Shown: piece after piece, positions 7,160 to 14,631 of the stretch | How the letters are laid out: every line of letters starts with the position of its first letter | Numbering within the stretch: position 1 is the stretch's first letter | Assembly: GCF_009932475.1 (NCBI RefSeq) | Contig: NZ_BJOV01000005.1 | Coordinates: 496,001-560,000 of the forward strand | Reading direction: 5' to 3' | DNA: 64,000 bases | DNA from: Gordonia spumicola | GTDB taxonomy: Bacteria; Actinomycetota; Actinomycetes; Mycobacteriales; Mycobacteriaceae | Notes under the pieces: generated by a model | What the model was told of the DNA's origin: nothing | Databases searched by the model: none | What the model saw: only the letters and a program-made list of their open reading frames with translations | Program-made: the position numbers and the translations under genes

Positions 7160-7519
7160 ATGCTGACTGTTGCTTCTCGTCTCGACGTCATGAACCGGCT
7201 CGGCCGGGCCATGGCGGACCCGACGCGCTCCCGGATTCTGATGACCCTGCTCGACGGCCCGAGCTACCCGGCCGTGCTCTCGCGCGAGCTGGAGCTGACT
7301 CGCTCGAACGTCTCCAACCACCTGACCTGTCTGCGCGACTGCGGCATCGTCGTCGCCGAGCCGGAGGGGCGGCAGACGCGCTACGAGATCGCCGACCCGC
7401 ATCTGGCGGCGGCGCTCACCGCACTGGTGGACGTGACGCTCGCTGTCGACGAGCACGCGCCCTGCGTGGACTCTTCGTGCACAGTGCCGGGTTGCTGCGG
7501 GACGGGGGCGGGCGAGTGA
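7160..7519 (+). CDS. cmtR: Cd(II)/Pb(II)-sensing ArsR-SmtB family repressor
   Basis: A 119-residue winged-helix repressor closely resembling mycobacterial CmtR. The core reads LGRAMADPTRSRIL, then the recognition helix SNVSNHLTCLRDCGIV. The metal ligands known for CmtR (two cysteines in the recognition helix and one in the C-terminal tail) are present at identical positions: Cys57, Cys61 and Cys102. Extra cysteines in the tail (CTVPGCCG) are unusual. On binding Cd or Pb such repressors leave their operator and allow the efflux pump to be made. The stop overlaps the GTG start of ctpG (GTGA). The palindrome just upstream of the ATG is the likely self-regulated operator. Confidence 0.93.
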   Translation: MLTVASRLDVMNRLGRAMADPTRSRILMTLLDGPSYPAVLSRELELTRSNVSNHLTCLRDCGIVVAEPEGRQTRYEIADPHLAAALTALVDVTLAVDEHAPCVDSSCTVPGCCGTGAGE

Positions 7520-9429
7520 GCGCGGCGTGCGGCTGCGAGCACGACGAGCCTGAGACCACTTCGGGAGAGGAAGCCGAGGAGGCGGCGCGTCCCTGGTGGC
7601 GGGACCGCGGGATCATGGTCCCGGTCTTCTCCGGCGTCGCGTTCCTGACCGGCCTGGTGCTGGAGTGGGCGGGGCTGGAGGTCCCGGCGCTGGTGCTGTT
7701 CTGGATCGGTCTGCTGTTGGGCGCGTCGACCTTCACCCCGGGCGCGATCCGGAAGCTGTTCAAGGGCAAGCTCGGCATCGGCCTGCTGATGACGATCAGC
7801 GCGGTCGGCGCGGTGATCCTCGGGTATGTCGAGGAGGCCGCCGCCCTGGCGTTCCTGTACTCGATCGCTGAGGCGCTGGAGGACAAGGCCATGGACCGTG
7901 CCCGCGGCGGGCTGCGGGCGCTGCTCAAGCTCGTCCCGGAGACCGCGACCATCCGCCGCGACGGAGCATCGGTCGAGGTCCCGGCGAAGGACCTGGCTGT
8001 CGGTCAGCTGATGCTGGTGCGGCCGGGTGAGCGGATCGCGACCGACGGCATCGTCCGCACGGGACGCTCCAGCCTGGATACGTCCGCGATCACTGGCGAG
8101 TCGATCCCGGTCGAAGTCGAACCCGGCGACACTGTCTCCGCGGGCGCGATCAACACCGCTGGGGCGCTCGAGGTCGAGACGACCGCGGCGGGCACCGACA
8201 ACTCGCTGACCACGATCGTCGACCTGGTGGAGAAGGCGCAGGCAGAGAAGGGCGACCGCGCCCGCCTCGCCGACCGCATCGCCCGGCCCCTCGTCCCGGG
8301 CGTGCTGATCCTCGCCGCCCTCGTCGCGATCATCGGGTCGCTGCTCGGCGACCCGGAGCTGTGGATCACCCGCGCCCTCGTCGTGCTCGTGGCGGCATCT
8401 CCCTGCGCGCTGGCGATCTCGGTTCCGCTGACCGTGGTGGCCGCGATCGGGTCGGCGAGCAAGTTCGGCGTGATCATCAAGTCCGGGGCCGTGTTCGAAC
8501 GGTTCGGCGTGATCCGCCACGTCGCCGTCGACAAGACCGGCACCCTGACCCGCAACGAGCCCGCCGTCACCGCCGTCCTCACCGCCGAGGGCGTGACCGA
8601 GAAGCAGGCGCTGGCCTGGGCCGCCGCGCTCGAGCAGCACAGCACCCACCCCCTTGCGGCCGCGATCACCGCCGCGGCCCCCGGGGCCCCCGCGGCTGAC
8701 GGTGTGACCGAGCAGGCCGGGCACGGCATCGAGGGAACCCTCGACGGTGCGCGGATCACGGTCGGCAGCCCGCGCTGGCTCGACGCCGGGACGCTCGGCG
8801 AGCAGGTTGCTGGGCTGGAGGAGCAGGGCATGACGGTCGTGATCGTGCACCGCGACGGCACGCCGGTCGCCGCGATTGGCGTCCGCGACGAGCTGCGTCC
8901 CGAGGTCCCCGAGGTCGTCCGCACCCTCGCCGCACAGGGCATCGGGGTCACCATGCTCACCGGCGACAATGCTCGCACCGCCCGCGCCCTCGCCGCCCAA
9001 GCCGGGATCGGCGACGTGCGTGCCGAGCTGCGCCCGGAGGACAAGGCCGCCGCGATCGCAGAACTCGGCGAGAAGGGGGCTGTGGCGATGATCGGCGACG
9101 GCATCAACGACGCTCCCGCCCTCGCCGCTGCCGACATCGGCATCGCGATGGGCGCGACCGGCTCGGATGCCGCGATTGAGTCCGCCGACGTCGCGTTCAC
9201 CGGCCACGACCTGCGCCTGCTGCCGCGTGCGTTCGACCACGCCCGCCGCGGACGGCACATCATCAACCAGAACATCATCCTTTCGCTGCTGATCATCACC
9301 GCCCTGCTCCCGCTCGCCCTCTTCGGCGTCCTGGGGCTCGCGGCCGTGGTGCTCGTGCACGAGATCGCCGAGGTCGTCGTGATCCTCAACGGCCTGCGGG
9401 CTGCCCGGACCCGGAAGAGCGCCGCGTGA
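7516..9429 (+). CDS. ctpG: P1B-type metal-exporting ATPase
   Basis: A 637-residue heavy-metal P-type ATPase in the cytoplasmic membrane. Motifs are in order: TGES (193-196), the transmembrane metal motif SPC (295-297), phosphorylation site DKTGT with Asp339, HP locus THPLA (377-381), MLTGDN (480-485), GDGINDAP (527-534) and HEIAE in the last membrane segment (615-619). SPC together with a late HE motif and absence of an N-terminal HMA domain fits the P1B-4 subgroup, as in CtpG, which in M. tuberculosis is encoded beside cmtR. A short Cys-rich N-terminus (AACGCEHD) may collect metal. The GTG start overlaps the cmtR stop; the frame is open much further upstream but homology begins here. Cd, Pb or Co/Zn export is inferred. 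Confidence 0.92.
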   Translation: MSAACGCEHDEPETTSGEEAEEAARPWWRDRGIMVPVFSGVAFLTGLVLEWAGLEVPALVLFWIGLLLGASTFTPGAIRKLFKGKLGIGLLMTISAVGAVILGYVEEAAALAFLYSIAEALEDKAMDRARGGLRALLKLVPETATIRRDGASVEVPAKDLAVGQLMLVRPGERIATDGIVRTGRSSLDTSAITGESIPVEVEPGDTVSAGAINTAGALEVETTAAGTDNSLTTIVDLVEKAQAEKGDRARLADRIARPLVPGVLILAALVAIIGSLLGDPELWITRALVVLVAASPCALAISVPLTVVAAIGSASKFGVIIKSGAVFERFGVIRHVAVDKTGTLTRNEPAVTAVLTAEGVTEKQALAWAAALEQHSTHPLAAAITAAAPGAPAADGVTEQAGHGIEGTLDGARITVGSPRWLDAGTLGEQVAGLEEQGMTVVIVHRDGTPVAAIGVRDELRPEVPEVVRTLAAQGIGVTMLTGDNARTARALAAQAGIGDVRAELRPEDKAAAIAELGEKGAVAMIGDGINDAPALAAADIGIAMGATGSDAAIESADVAFTGHDLRLLPRAFDHARRGRHIINQNIILSLLIITALLPLALFGVLGLAAVVLVHEIAEVVVILNGLRAARTRKSAA

Positions 9430-9980
9430 CTGCGCAGGACGCCGTTGTCGTCGAGTCGACGGGCGGGGCATCCACGAGGAGCAGGCAGGCGCTCGTCGTC
9501 GCCCTCGTCGTCGCGGCGCTCGCTCTGGCGATCGATCAAGGCTCGAAGGTCCTCGCCGCGGCGCAGCTGACCCAGGGCGAGCGGATCCCGCTGGTCGGCG
9601 ACCTGTTCGGGCTGTCGCTGGTCTACAACCCCGGAGCCGCGTTCTCGATCGGTTCCGGGGCCACCTGGATCTTCACGATCAGCGGCCTCCTCGCCGCCGT
9701 GGCGGTGGTCGTGTTTGCCGCACGGATGCGCGGGGCGCGGTGGGGCGTCGCGCTGGGGCTGGTCCTCGGCGGCGCGGTCGGCAACCTCGTCGACCGGCTC
9801 GTGAACTCGCCCGCGTTCGGGCAGGGGCACGTCACGGACTTCCTCGCCTACGGCGACCTGTTCGTCGGGAACGTCGCCGACGTCTTCGTCGTCGCCGGTG
9901 TCGGCCTGGTATGTCTGAACCTCCTCACGCAGACCCCTCGCACGACAGCTGAGGGTGAACGAACGGAAGAAGCTTCATGA
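9426..9980 (+). CDS. lspA: Lipoprotein signal peptidase (signal peptidase II)
   Basis: A 184-residue membrane aspartyl protease that removes signal peptides of prolipoproteins. Family motifs are clear: AIDQGSK (36-41 region), VYNPGAAFSI (66-75), GNLVDRL with catalytic Asp123, and NVADVFVVAG with catalytic Asp152. Four hydrophobic segments fit the usual topology. The start GTG overlaps the ctpG stop (GTGA) and the next gene overlaps its stop, so it belongs to the metal cassette transcript. Chromosomes normally have their own lspA near ileS; accessory copies next to Cd/Zn efflux genes are known from mobile resistance regions, but the reason is unclear. Confidence 0.93.
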   Translation: MTAQDAVVVESTGGASTRSRQALVVALVVAALALAIDQGSKVLAAAQLTQGERIPLVGDLFGLSLVYNPGAAFSIGSGATWIFTISGLLAAVAVVVFAARMRGARWGVALGLVLGGAVGNLVDRLVNSPAFGQGHVTDFLAYGDLFVGNVADVFVVAGVGLVCLNLLTQTPRTTAEGERTEEAS

Positions 9981-10303
9981 AGGTGGAACTGCTGCACATC
10001 GCCGACTGCCCGAACACGGGAATCGCCGAAGCCAACGCACGGGCAGCGCTGGACGCTCTCGGACTCGGGGCCGTGCCTGTCGAGCTGGTGACGATCGGGA
10101 CCGAGGCCGAAGCGGCGAACACTGGGTTCGGAGGCTCGCCTACGATTCTCGTCGACGGCATCGACCTGTTCCCGACAACACTCGTTCACTCACTGGCGTG
10201 CCGTGTCTATGTGGCTGAGAACGGTTTCGCCGGCGCACCGGCGGCAACACAGATCGATGAGGCGTTGCGCGACCGCATGCAAGGCGGCGAGAGCGACCGA
10301 TAA
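9977..10303 (+). CDS. Thioredoxin-like small protein of the metal cassette
   Basis: A 108-residue protein with a thioredoxin-like start: MKVELLHIADCPNTG (one Cys at position 11 in the place of the redox motif), a central strand-helix-strand and GGSPTILVDGIDLFP, the usual cis-proline/SPTI segment of glutaredoxin/thioredoxin folds. Another cysteine occurs near ACRVYVAENGF. The second Cys of a CxxC motif is missing, so it is unlikely to be a normal dithiol reductase; a metal- or thiol-binding role is possible. It overlaps the lspA stop by 4 bases and is the last gene of the element, ending 3 bases before the right inverted-repeat arm. Confidence 0.75.
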   Translation: MKVELLHIADCPNTGIAEANARAALDALGLGAVPVELVTIGTEAEAANTGFGGSPTILVDGIDLFPTTLVHSLACRVYVAENGFAGAPAATQIDEALRDRMQGGESDR

Positions 10304-10305
10304 GG

Positions 10306-10322
10306 CGAGTGTTGCAACCGCG
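10306..10322 (+). repeat. Right arm of the 17-bp terminal inverted repeat
   Basis: CGAGTGTTGCAACCGCG is the exact reverse complement of 841-857. Its last two bases overlap the right copy of the 9-bp direct repeat, whereas the left arm stands 11 bases away from its core, so the two att half-sites are asymmetric. Confidence 0.88.
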
Positions 10323-10329
10323 ACATGCG
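10321..10329 (+). repeat. attR core: right copy of the 9-bp direct repeat
   Basis: CGACATGCG identical to 821-829, immediately followed by host sequence CTACGAGAACCC that continues the monooxygenase reading frame. Confidence 0.9.
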
Positions 10330-11101
10330 CTACGAGAACCCCATGTACATGGCGGAGGACGCCGGGGCGGCCGACCTCATCGCGGGCGGCCGACTGCAGC
10401 TCGGCGTCTCGCGAGGTTCGCCGGAGCAGGTGATCGACGGCTACCGCTACTTCGGTTACCAGCCGGGGGAGGGTGAGACCGACGCCGACATGGCTCGCAC
10501 GCACACGAGCGTGTTCCTGCAGGCCATCGACGGTGCCCGTTTCGCGCAGCCCAACCCGCGTCCGATGTTCCCGAACCCGCCGGGTCTGCTCGGCATCGAG
10601 CCGCAGTCGCCCGGGCTGCGCGAGCGCGTCTGGTGGGGTGCGGGCACGCGCGCGACTGCCGAATGGACGGCGCAGCAGGGACTCAACCTGATGAGCTCCA
10701 CGCTCCTCACCGAGGACACCGGCGTCCCGTTCCACGAGTTGCAGGCCGAGCAGATCCGACGGTTCCGCGACGAGTGGAAGGTGCAGGGGCACGAGCGCGA
10801 GCCGCGGGTGTCTGTCAGCCGCAGCATCTTCGCGATCGTCGACGACCGCGACCGCGCGTACTTCGGCAGGCGTGACGACAACCAGGACCAGGTGGGCGTC
10901 ATCGACGGCTCGACAGCCAGATTCGGTCGGTCGTACGCCGACGAACCGGACAAGCTGATCGAGCAGCTGCGGGAGGACGAGGCGATCGCCGCGGCCGACA
11001 CTCTCCTGCTCACCGTCCCGAACCAGCTCGGCGTCGAGTACAACGCACACGTCATCTCCTCGATCCTCGAGCACGTCGCACCGGCTCTCGGCTGGCGCTG
11101 A
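10325..11101 (+). pseudogene. Luciferase-like monooxygenase, 3' fragment
   Basis: The C-terminal 258 codons of the interrupted monooxygenase, read from the ATG in the right core copy (MRYENPMYMAEDAGAADL). Typical features of the family follow: GGRLQLGVSRGSPEQV (substrate/flavin loop), VWWGAGTRATAEWTAQQGLNLMSS (the conserved G-x-A-x-S/T region) and a helical C-terminus ending in GWR. There is no ribosome-binding site in front of it except by chance, so a separate product is unlikely. The 5' part is at 582-833. Together they form a 339-residue F420- or FMN-dependent oxidoreductase of unknown substrate. Confidence 0.88.
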
Positions 11102-11235
11102 CACCGGATGGGCGGTTGCGGTCCTGACATCGGTCGAATCATTGACGTCCGGCGACACCATGCCGTCGGACGTCGATGAGGCGACCGATCTCTGGGAGCG
11201 CGTCGGAGCCGAGACGCGTGGGTAGGGTGGCAGGC

Positions 11236-11745
11236 ATGGCCGTCACCCTGCGCGCACAAGAGGTCACCGACGTCGAGTTCCTGCATTCGCTGTTCAGCGA
11301 CCCGGAGGTGGTCCGGTACTGGTTCGTCGAACCGTACGTGACCCGGACCGACTTCGAGACGAAGTTCGAGGCCAGGCGCGGGGACCGGACTGCGCGGCGG
11401 TTCATCATCGACGACGACGGGGAGGCAGTCGGCATCGTCGAACTCGTCGACATCCGCGAGACTCACCGCAACTGCGAGTTCCAGATCATCGTCGCGCCCG
11501 GGCGTCAGGGACACGGCTACGCGCAGACCGCGACGACGCTCATCCTCGACTACGCCTTCAAGACGTTGAACCTGCACAAGGTGTACCTGCAGGTGGACGA
11601 CGAGAACGAGGGCGCGATCCACGTGTACCGCAAGTGCGGTTTCCAGGTGGAGGGACATCAGCGCGAGGAGTTCTGGGTCGACGGCGGCTACCACGACGCG
11701 ACGCGGATGGTCGTCTTCGCGAGCGACCCGCGTCCCGAAGCCTGA
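11236..11745 (+). CDS. GNAT family N-acetyltransferase (SpeG-like)
   Basis: A 169-residue acetyl-CoA-dependent acetyltransferase. It begins MAVTLRAQEVTDVEFLHSLF, has the acyl-CoA loop RQGHGYAQTA (the Q/RxxGxG/A motif), YAFKTLNLHKVYLQVDDENEGAIHVYRKCGFQVEG and ends after a short tail, the pattern of RimJ/RimL/SpeG type enzymes that acetylate polyamines or protein N-termini. The ATG at 11236 is chosen because the domain starts there; the frame is open 20 codons upstream without similarity. The next gene begins 5 bases after the stop, so the two may be co-transcribed. The substrate cannot be deduced. Confidence 0.88.
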   Translation: MAVTLRAQEVTDVEFLHSLFSDPEVVRYWFVEPYVTRTDFETKFEARRGDRTARRFIIDDDGEAVGIVELVDIRETHRNCEFQIIVAPGRQGHGYAQTATTLILDYAFKTLNLHKVYLQVDDENEGAIHVYRKCGFQVEGHQREEFWVDGGYHDATRMVVFASDPRPEA

Positions 11746-11750
11746 TCGGG

Positions 11751-12518
11751 ATGGCCGACGTCAGGGTCGACCGCGACGGCGACGTCATGATCGTCGTCAT
11801 GGACCGCGGCGACCGGCACAACGCCGTCGACGGCCCGATGGCCGCTGACCTCGTGGCCGCGTTCCGCGAGTTCGAGGAGTCGGACGCGAAAGTAGCCGTG
11901 CTCGCGGGCGAAGGGCCGTCGTTCTGCGCGGGAGCGGACCTCAAGGGGGTGGGGACCGAACGTTCGAACGTGCTCAGCCGCGACGGCGACGGCCCGATGG
12001 GGCCCACCCGCCTCGACCTCGACAAGCCGGTGATCGCCGCGATCCACGGCCACGCGGTCGCGGGTGGGCTGGAGTTGGCGATCTGGTGCGATCTGCGCGT
12101 CGCCGAGGAGAGTGCGACGCTGGGCGTGTTCTGTCGCAGGTGGGGAGTCCCGCTGATCGACGGTGGAACCGTTCGGCTGCCGCGGCTCATCGGCCACGGT
12201 CGGGCGATGGACCTGATCCTCACCGGACGTCCCGTCGACGCGGCGGAAGCCCTGTCGTTCGGGCTGGTCAACAGGGTGGTGCCGGACGGCGACGCCCGCG
12301 CAGTCGCGGTGGAACTCGCCCACGACATCGCGCGCATGCCGACCACCTGCATGCGCGGCGATCGACGCTCGGCGAGAGATCAGTGGAGTCTCGACGAACG
12401 GGCCGCGCTGGCCGCCGAGTTCGAGATCGGTCTCACCTCGCTCACCGCGGACGGCATCGGCGGAGCCGGACGCTTCGCCTCCGGCAAGGGTCGTGGCGGG
12501 TCGTTCGACGACATCTGA
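11751..12518 (+). CDS. Enoyl-CoA hydratase/isomerase family protein
   Basis: A 255-residue crotonase-fold protein. Visible signatures are HNAVDGPMA near the N-terminus, the oxyanion-hole segments SFCAGADLKG and HGHAVAGGLELAIWCD, and LILTGRPVDAAEALSFGLVNRVVP. Crotonases hydrate or isomerise acyl-CoA thioesters; in position of the two catalytic glutamates of classical hydratases this protein reads RRWGVPLIDGGTVRL, without both Glu, so it may be an isomerase, hydrolase or a hydratase paralog of different activity. It lies right after the acetyltransferase and is convergent with the minus-strand pepE gene, 9 bases away. Confidence 0.85.
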   Translation: MADVRVDRDGDVMIVVMDRGDRHNAVDGPMAADLVAAFREFEESDAKVAVLAGEGPSFCAGADLKGVGTERSNVLSRDGDGPMGPTRLDLDKPVIAAIHGHAVAGGLELAIWCDLRVAEESATLGVFCRRWGVPLIDGGTVRLPRLIGHGRAMDLILTGRPVDAAEALSFGLVNRVVPDGDARAVAVELAHDIARMPTTCMRGDRRSARDQWSLDERAALAAEFEIGLTSLTADGIGGAGRFASGKGRGGSFDDI

Positions 12519-12527
12519 GTCTGGGCG

Positions 12528-13088
12528 TCACCCGCTCGGAACGACGTGAACGTTCGATCCGTGCACTTCGACGGCTTGATCGTCGTCGAGTGGGAGCAGC
12601 GGGTATCGATCGCCGAACGATCGCATTGTCTCGGCGATGAGCGACGGCGGATACGCGGGCAGCATGCCTCCGGCGTGGGGGACGATCACCTCGTCTATGA
12701 GGCCGAGGCCCGCGGTGTCGGGCAGGTCGGGCGCCTGCGTCGGGTCGTCCAGCACGCTCGCGGGCGAGATGTCGGGCCCGGCGATCACCGAACCGGCGCT
12801 CAACCCGATGTAGGGGAGTCCGGCGCGCACACGGTCGGCGAGCTCGATGTCGCGACCCGAGGCGCGCAGGTCGGCGAGGATCGCGAACGTGTTGCCCCCG
12901 CCGAGGTACACGGCGTCGACGTCGTCGAACTCGAAACGATCGACAGTCGCGAACCCACGATCTTCCAACAACTCCCGGCCGACGCCGCCGAGTAGACCGA
13001 TGCGCACCTGCGAGGCGGGCCGCGGAACGCACTCGGCGACGAAGCGCGGGAGCGCTCCGTCGCCGAGTGACAGAAGGAGGAGATGCAC
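12528..13088 (-). CDS. pepE: Peptidase E (S51 dipeptidase)
   Basis: A 186-residue glutamine-amidotransferase-like serine peptidase. The substrate loop FDDVDAVYLGGGNTF and the nucleophile elbow GLSAGSVIAGP (Ser) are typical for the S51 family, which releases N-terminal Asp from dipeptides; VPHAGGM supplies a histidine. It begins with GTG immediately next to the allB stop (no bases between them), so it is the second gene of an allB-pepE unit under the control of the allB promoter. A link with ureide breakdown is unknown; it could act on an amide or dipeptide by-product or be a passenger. It converges with the crotonase gene. Confidence 0.88.
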   Translation of the reverse strand: MHLLLLSLGDGALPRFVAECVPRPASQVRIGLLGGVGRELLEDRGFATVDRFEFDDVDAVYLGGGNTFAILADLRASGRDIELADRVRAGLPYIGLSAGSVIAGPDISPASVLDDPTQAPDLPDTAGLGLIDEVIVPHAGGMLPAYPPSLIAETMRSFGDRYPLLPLDDDQAVEVHGSNVHVVPSG

Positions 13089-14441
13089 CTACACGTCGCC
13101 GCGGCGCAGCATGCGGCCCTGTGCGGTCTGGAAGTCGATCTTGCGGCCGCGGAGCCACGTACTCGTGACGACGCCCGCCAGGGCGCGGCCGTCGTACGGG
13201 CTGATCGGATTCTTGTGGTGCAGCTTGTGCACGTCCACCACCTGAGCCGACTCCGGTTCGAAGATCGCGAAGTCGGCGTCGTAGCCGAGGGCGATCCGGC
13301 CCTTGTTGTTCAGCCCGGCGAGTGCGGCCGGTTTGGCGGACATCCACTCGAGGACCTGCGTCAGCGGGATGCCGCGCTTGCGGGCCTCGGTCCAGATCAG
13401 CGACAGGCCGAGCTGAAGCGAGGCGACGCCACCCCACGCGACGCCGAAGTCGCCGTTCACGACGTCCTTCAGGTCGACAGTCGACGGCGAGTGATCGGAG
13501 ACGATGCAGTCGATCGTGCCGTCCATGAGACCCTGCCACAGGAGTTCGCGGTTCGACGCCTCGCGGATCGGCGGGCAGCACTTGAACGCGGTCGCCCCGT
13601 TCGGGACCTCCTCGGCGAGGAGCGTCAGGTAGTGCGGGCACGTCTCGACGGTGATCTTGACGCCGTCCCGACGGGCCGACGCGATCATCGGCAACGCGTC
13701 CGACGACGACAGGTGCAGCACGTGAGCGCGGGCGCCGGTCCAACGGGCGCGCTCGATGACCTCGGCGATGGCTACGTTCTCGGCGCCGCGCGGGCGTGAC
13801 GCGAGGAACTGCGAGTACTGGTTGCCTTCGGCCGTCGGCGCGTGATCGATCGCGCGGGAGTCCTCCGCGTGGACGATCATCAGGGAGTCGAACCCGGCCA
13901 GCTCGGCCATGTCCTCCTCCATCTCGTCCGCGGTGAGGTGAGGGAACTCGTCGACGCCCGAGTGGAGCAGGAAGCACTTGAAGCCGAAGACGCCCTCGTC
14001 GTGCAGTGCGCGCAGGTCGCCCTTGTTGCCGGGCACCGCTCCGCCCCAGAACCCGACGTCGATGTGCGTCTTGCCCGCCGCGGCCGCCCGCTTGGCGTTG
14101 AGCGCGTCGACGTTGACTGTCGGCGGGATGGAGTTGAGGGGCATGTCGATGAGCGTCGTGACACCGCCGGCAGCGGCGGCGCGGGTCGCCGAGTCGAAGC
14201 CCTCCCATTCGGTGCGGCCCGGCTCGTTGACGTGCACGTGCGTGTCGACGAGGCCGGGGATCATCACTTGATCGGCGTTGAGTTCGACGACCTCGGCGCC
14301 GTCGAGGCCACTGCCGAGCGGTTCGATGGCTACGACGCGTCCGTCTTTGATGCCGATCTCTCGGGCGACGATGCCCGCGGTGGTGAGCGTCTGCTCGCCG
14401 CGGACGACAAGATCGAAGCGGGACGTGGTGTCGTCGGTCAT
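13089..14441 (-). CDS. allB: Allantoinase
   Basis: A 450-residue amidohydrolase that opens the hydantoin ring of allantoin to give allantoate, in the cytoplasm. The metal motif DTHVHVNEPGR, the carbamylated-lysine segment GVFGFKCFLLHSGVDEFP, MIVHAED, ARAHVLHLSSSDALP and the Asp-containing IDCIVSDHSPS follow in the order of cyclic amidohydrolases. The ATG at 14441 has a GGAGA element upstream; the open frame extends 30 codons further without similarity. It is divergent from the permease gene, and both have a TTCC-N7-GGAA palindrome close to the start. pepE follows directly. Confidence 0.93.
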   Translation of the reverse strand: MTDDTTSRFDLVVRGEQTLTTAGIVAREIGIKDGRVVAIEPLGSGLDGAEVVELNADQVMIPGLVDTHVHVNEPGRTEWEGFDSATRAAAAGGVTTLIDMPLNSIPPTVNVDALNAKRAAAAGKTHIDVGFWGGAVPGNKGDLRALHDEGVFGFKCFLLHSGVDEFPHLTADEMEEDMAELAGFDSLMIVHAEDSRAIDHAPTAEGNQYSQFLASRPRGAENVAIAEVIERARWTGARAHVLHLSSSDALPMIASARRDGVKITVETCPHYLTLLAEEVPNGATAFKCCPPIREASNRELLWQGLMDGTIDCIVSDHSPSTVDLKDVVNGDFGVAWGGVASLQLGLSLIWTEARKRGIPLTQVLEWMSAKPAALAGLNNKGRIALGYDADFAIFEPESAQVVDVHKLHHKNPISPYDGRALAGVVTSTWLRGRKIDFQTAQGRMLRRGDV

Positions 14442-14471
14442 GGGCGGCGTCTCCTTAACGAACTGAAGAAG

Positions 14472-14486
14472 TTCCTCATCGTGGAA
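14472..14486 (-). promoter_or_regulatory. IclR-type operator candidate in front of allB
   Basis: TTCCTCATCGTGGAA, a TTCC-N7-GGAA palindrome 30 bases upstream of the allB start. It shares spacing and half-sites with three further sites at 14604, 19208 and 19280, all in the allantoin cluster. Confidence 0.6.
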
Positions 14487-14603
14487 CTTCCAATCTACAC
14501 AATGGAAAATGGTAGATGTGACGCCGAACACGGGTCAAGGTGCCCCGGGGCTTGACAGGGCACGCGTTCATACGCGTTACTTATCGAATCTGTGGAATAC
14601 TAG

Positions 14604-14618
14604 TTCCGCAGAGTGGAA
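14604..14618 (+). promoter_or_regulatory. IclR-type operator candidate in front of the NCS1 permease
   Basis: TTCCGCAGAGTGGAA, a TTCC-N7-GGAA palindrome 13 bases before the GTG start of the permease. It overlaps a second inverted repeat, TGTGGAA...TTCCGCA (14591-14610), so two overlapping dimer sites are possible. Confidence 0.65.
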
Positions 14619-14631
14619 TCAGGTGGACGTC

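Larger units (their letters stand above)
821..10329 (+). mobile_element. 9.5-kb integrative mobilizable element with metal-resistance cargo
   Basis: The boundaries are read directly: the 9-mer CGACATGCG occurs at 821-829 and again at 10321-10329, exactly 9,500 bases apart, and the interrupted host gene is restored when one copy is kept. A 17-bp inverted repeat lies just inside both ends (841-857 and 10306-10322). The content is a large serine recombinase at the left end, small ORFs, iteron-like repeats, an HUH-helicase Rep, a three-gene mobilization module (MobC-like, MOBP relaxase, membrane protein) and a cmtR-ctpG-lspA-thioredoxin-like cassette. No type IV secretion genes are present, so transfer would need a helper conjugative system. 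It is therefore an integrative mobilizable element, possibly able to replicate as a circle through its Rep. All genes are on the plus strand and look intact. Confidence 0.92.

Noticed and set aside
6952..7515. N-terminal extension of the P-type ATPase by 188 codons
   Set aside because: The frame is open but antisense-like in composition, overlaps the membrane mobilization gene and the whole of cmtR in another frame; CtpG similarity and the GTGA coupling place the start at 7516.
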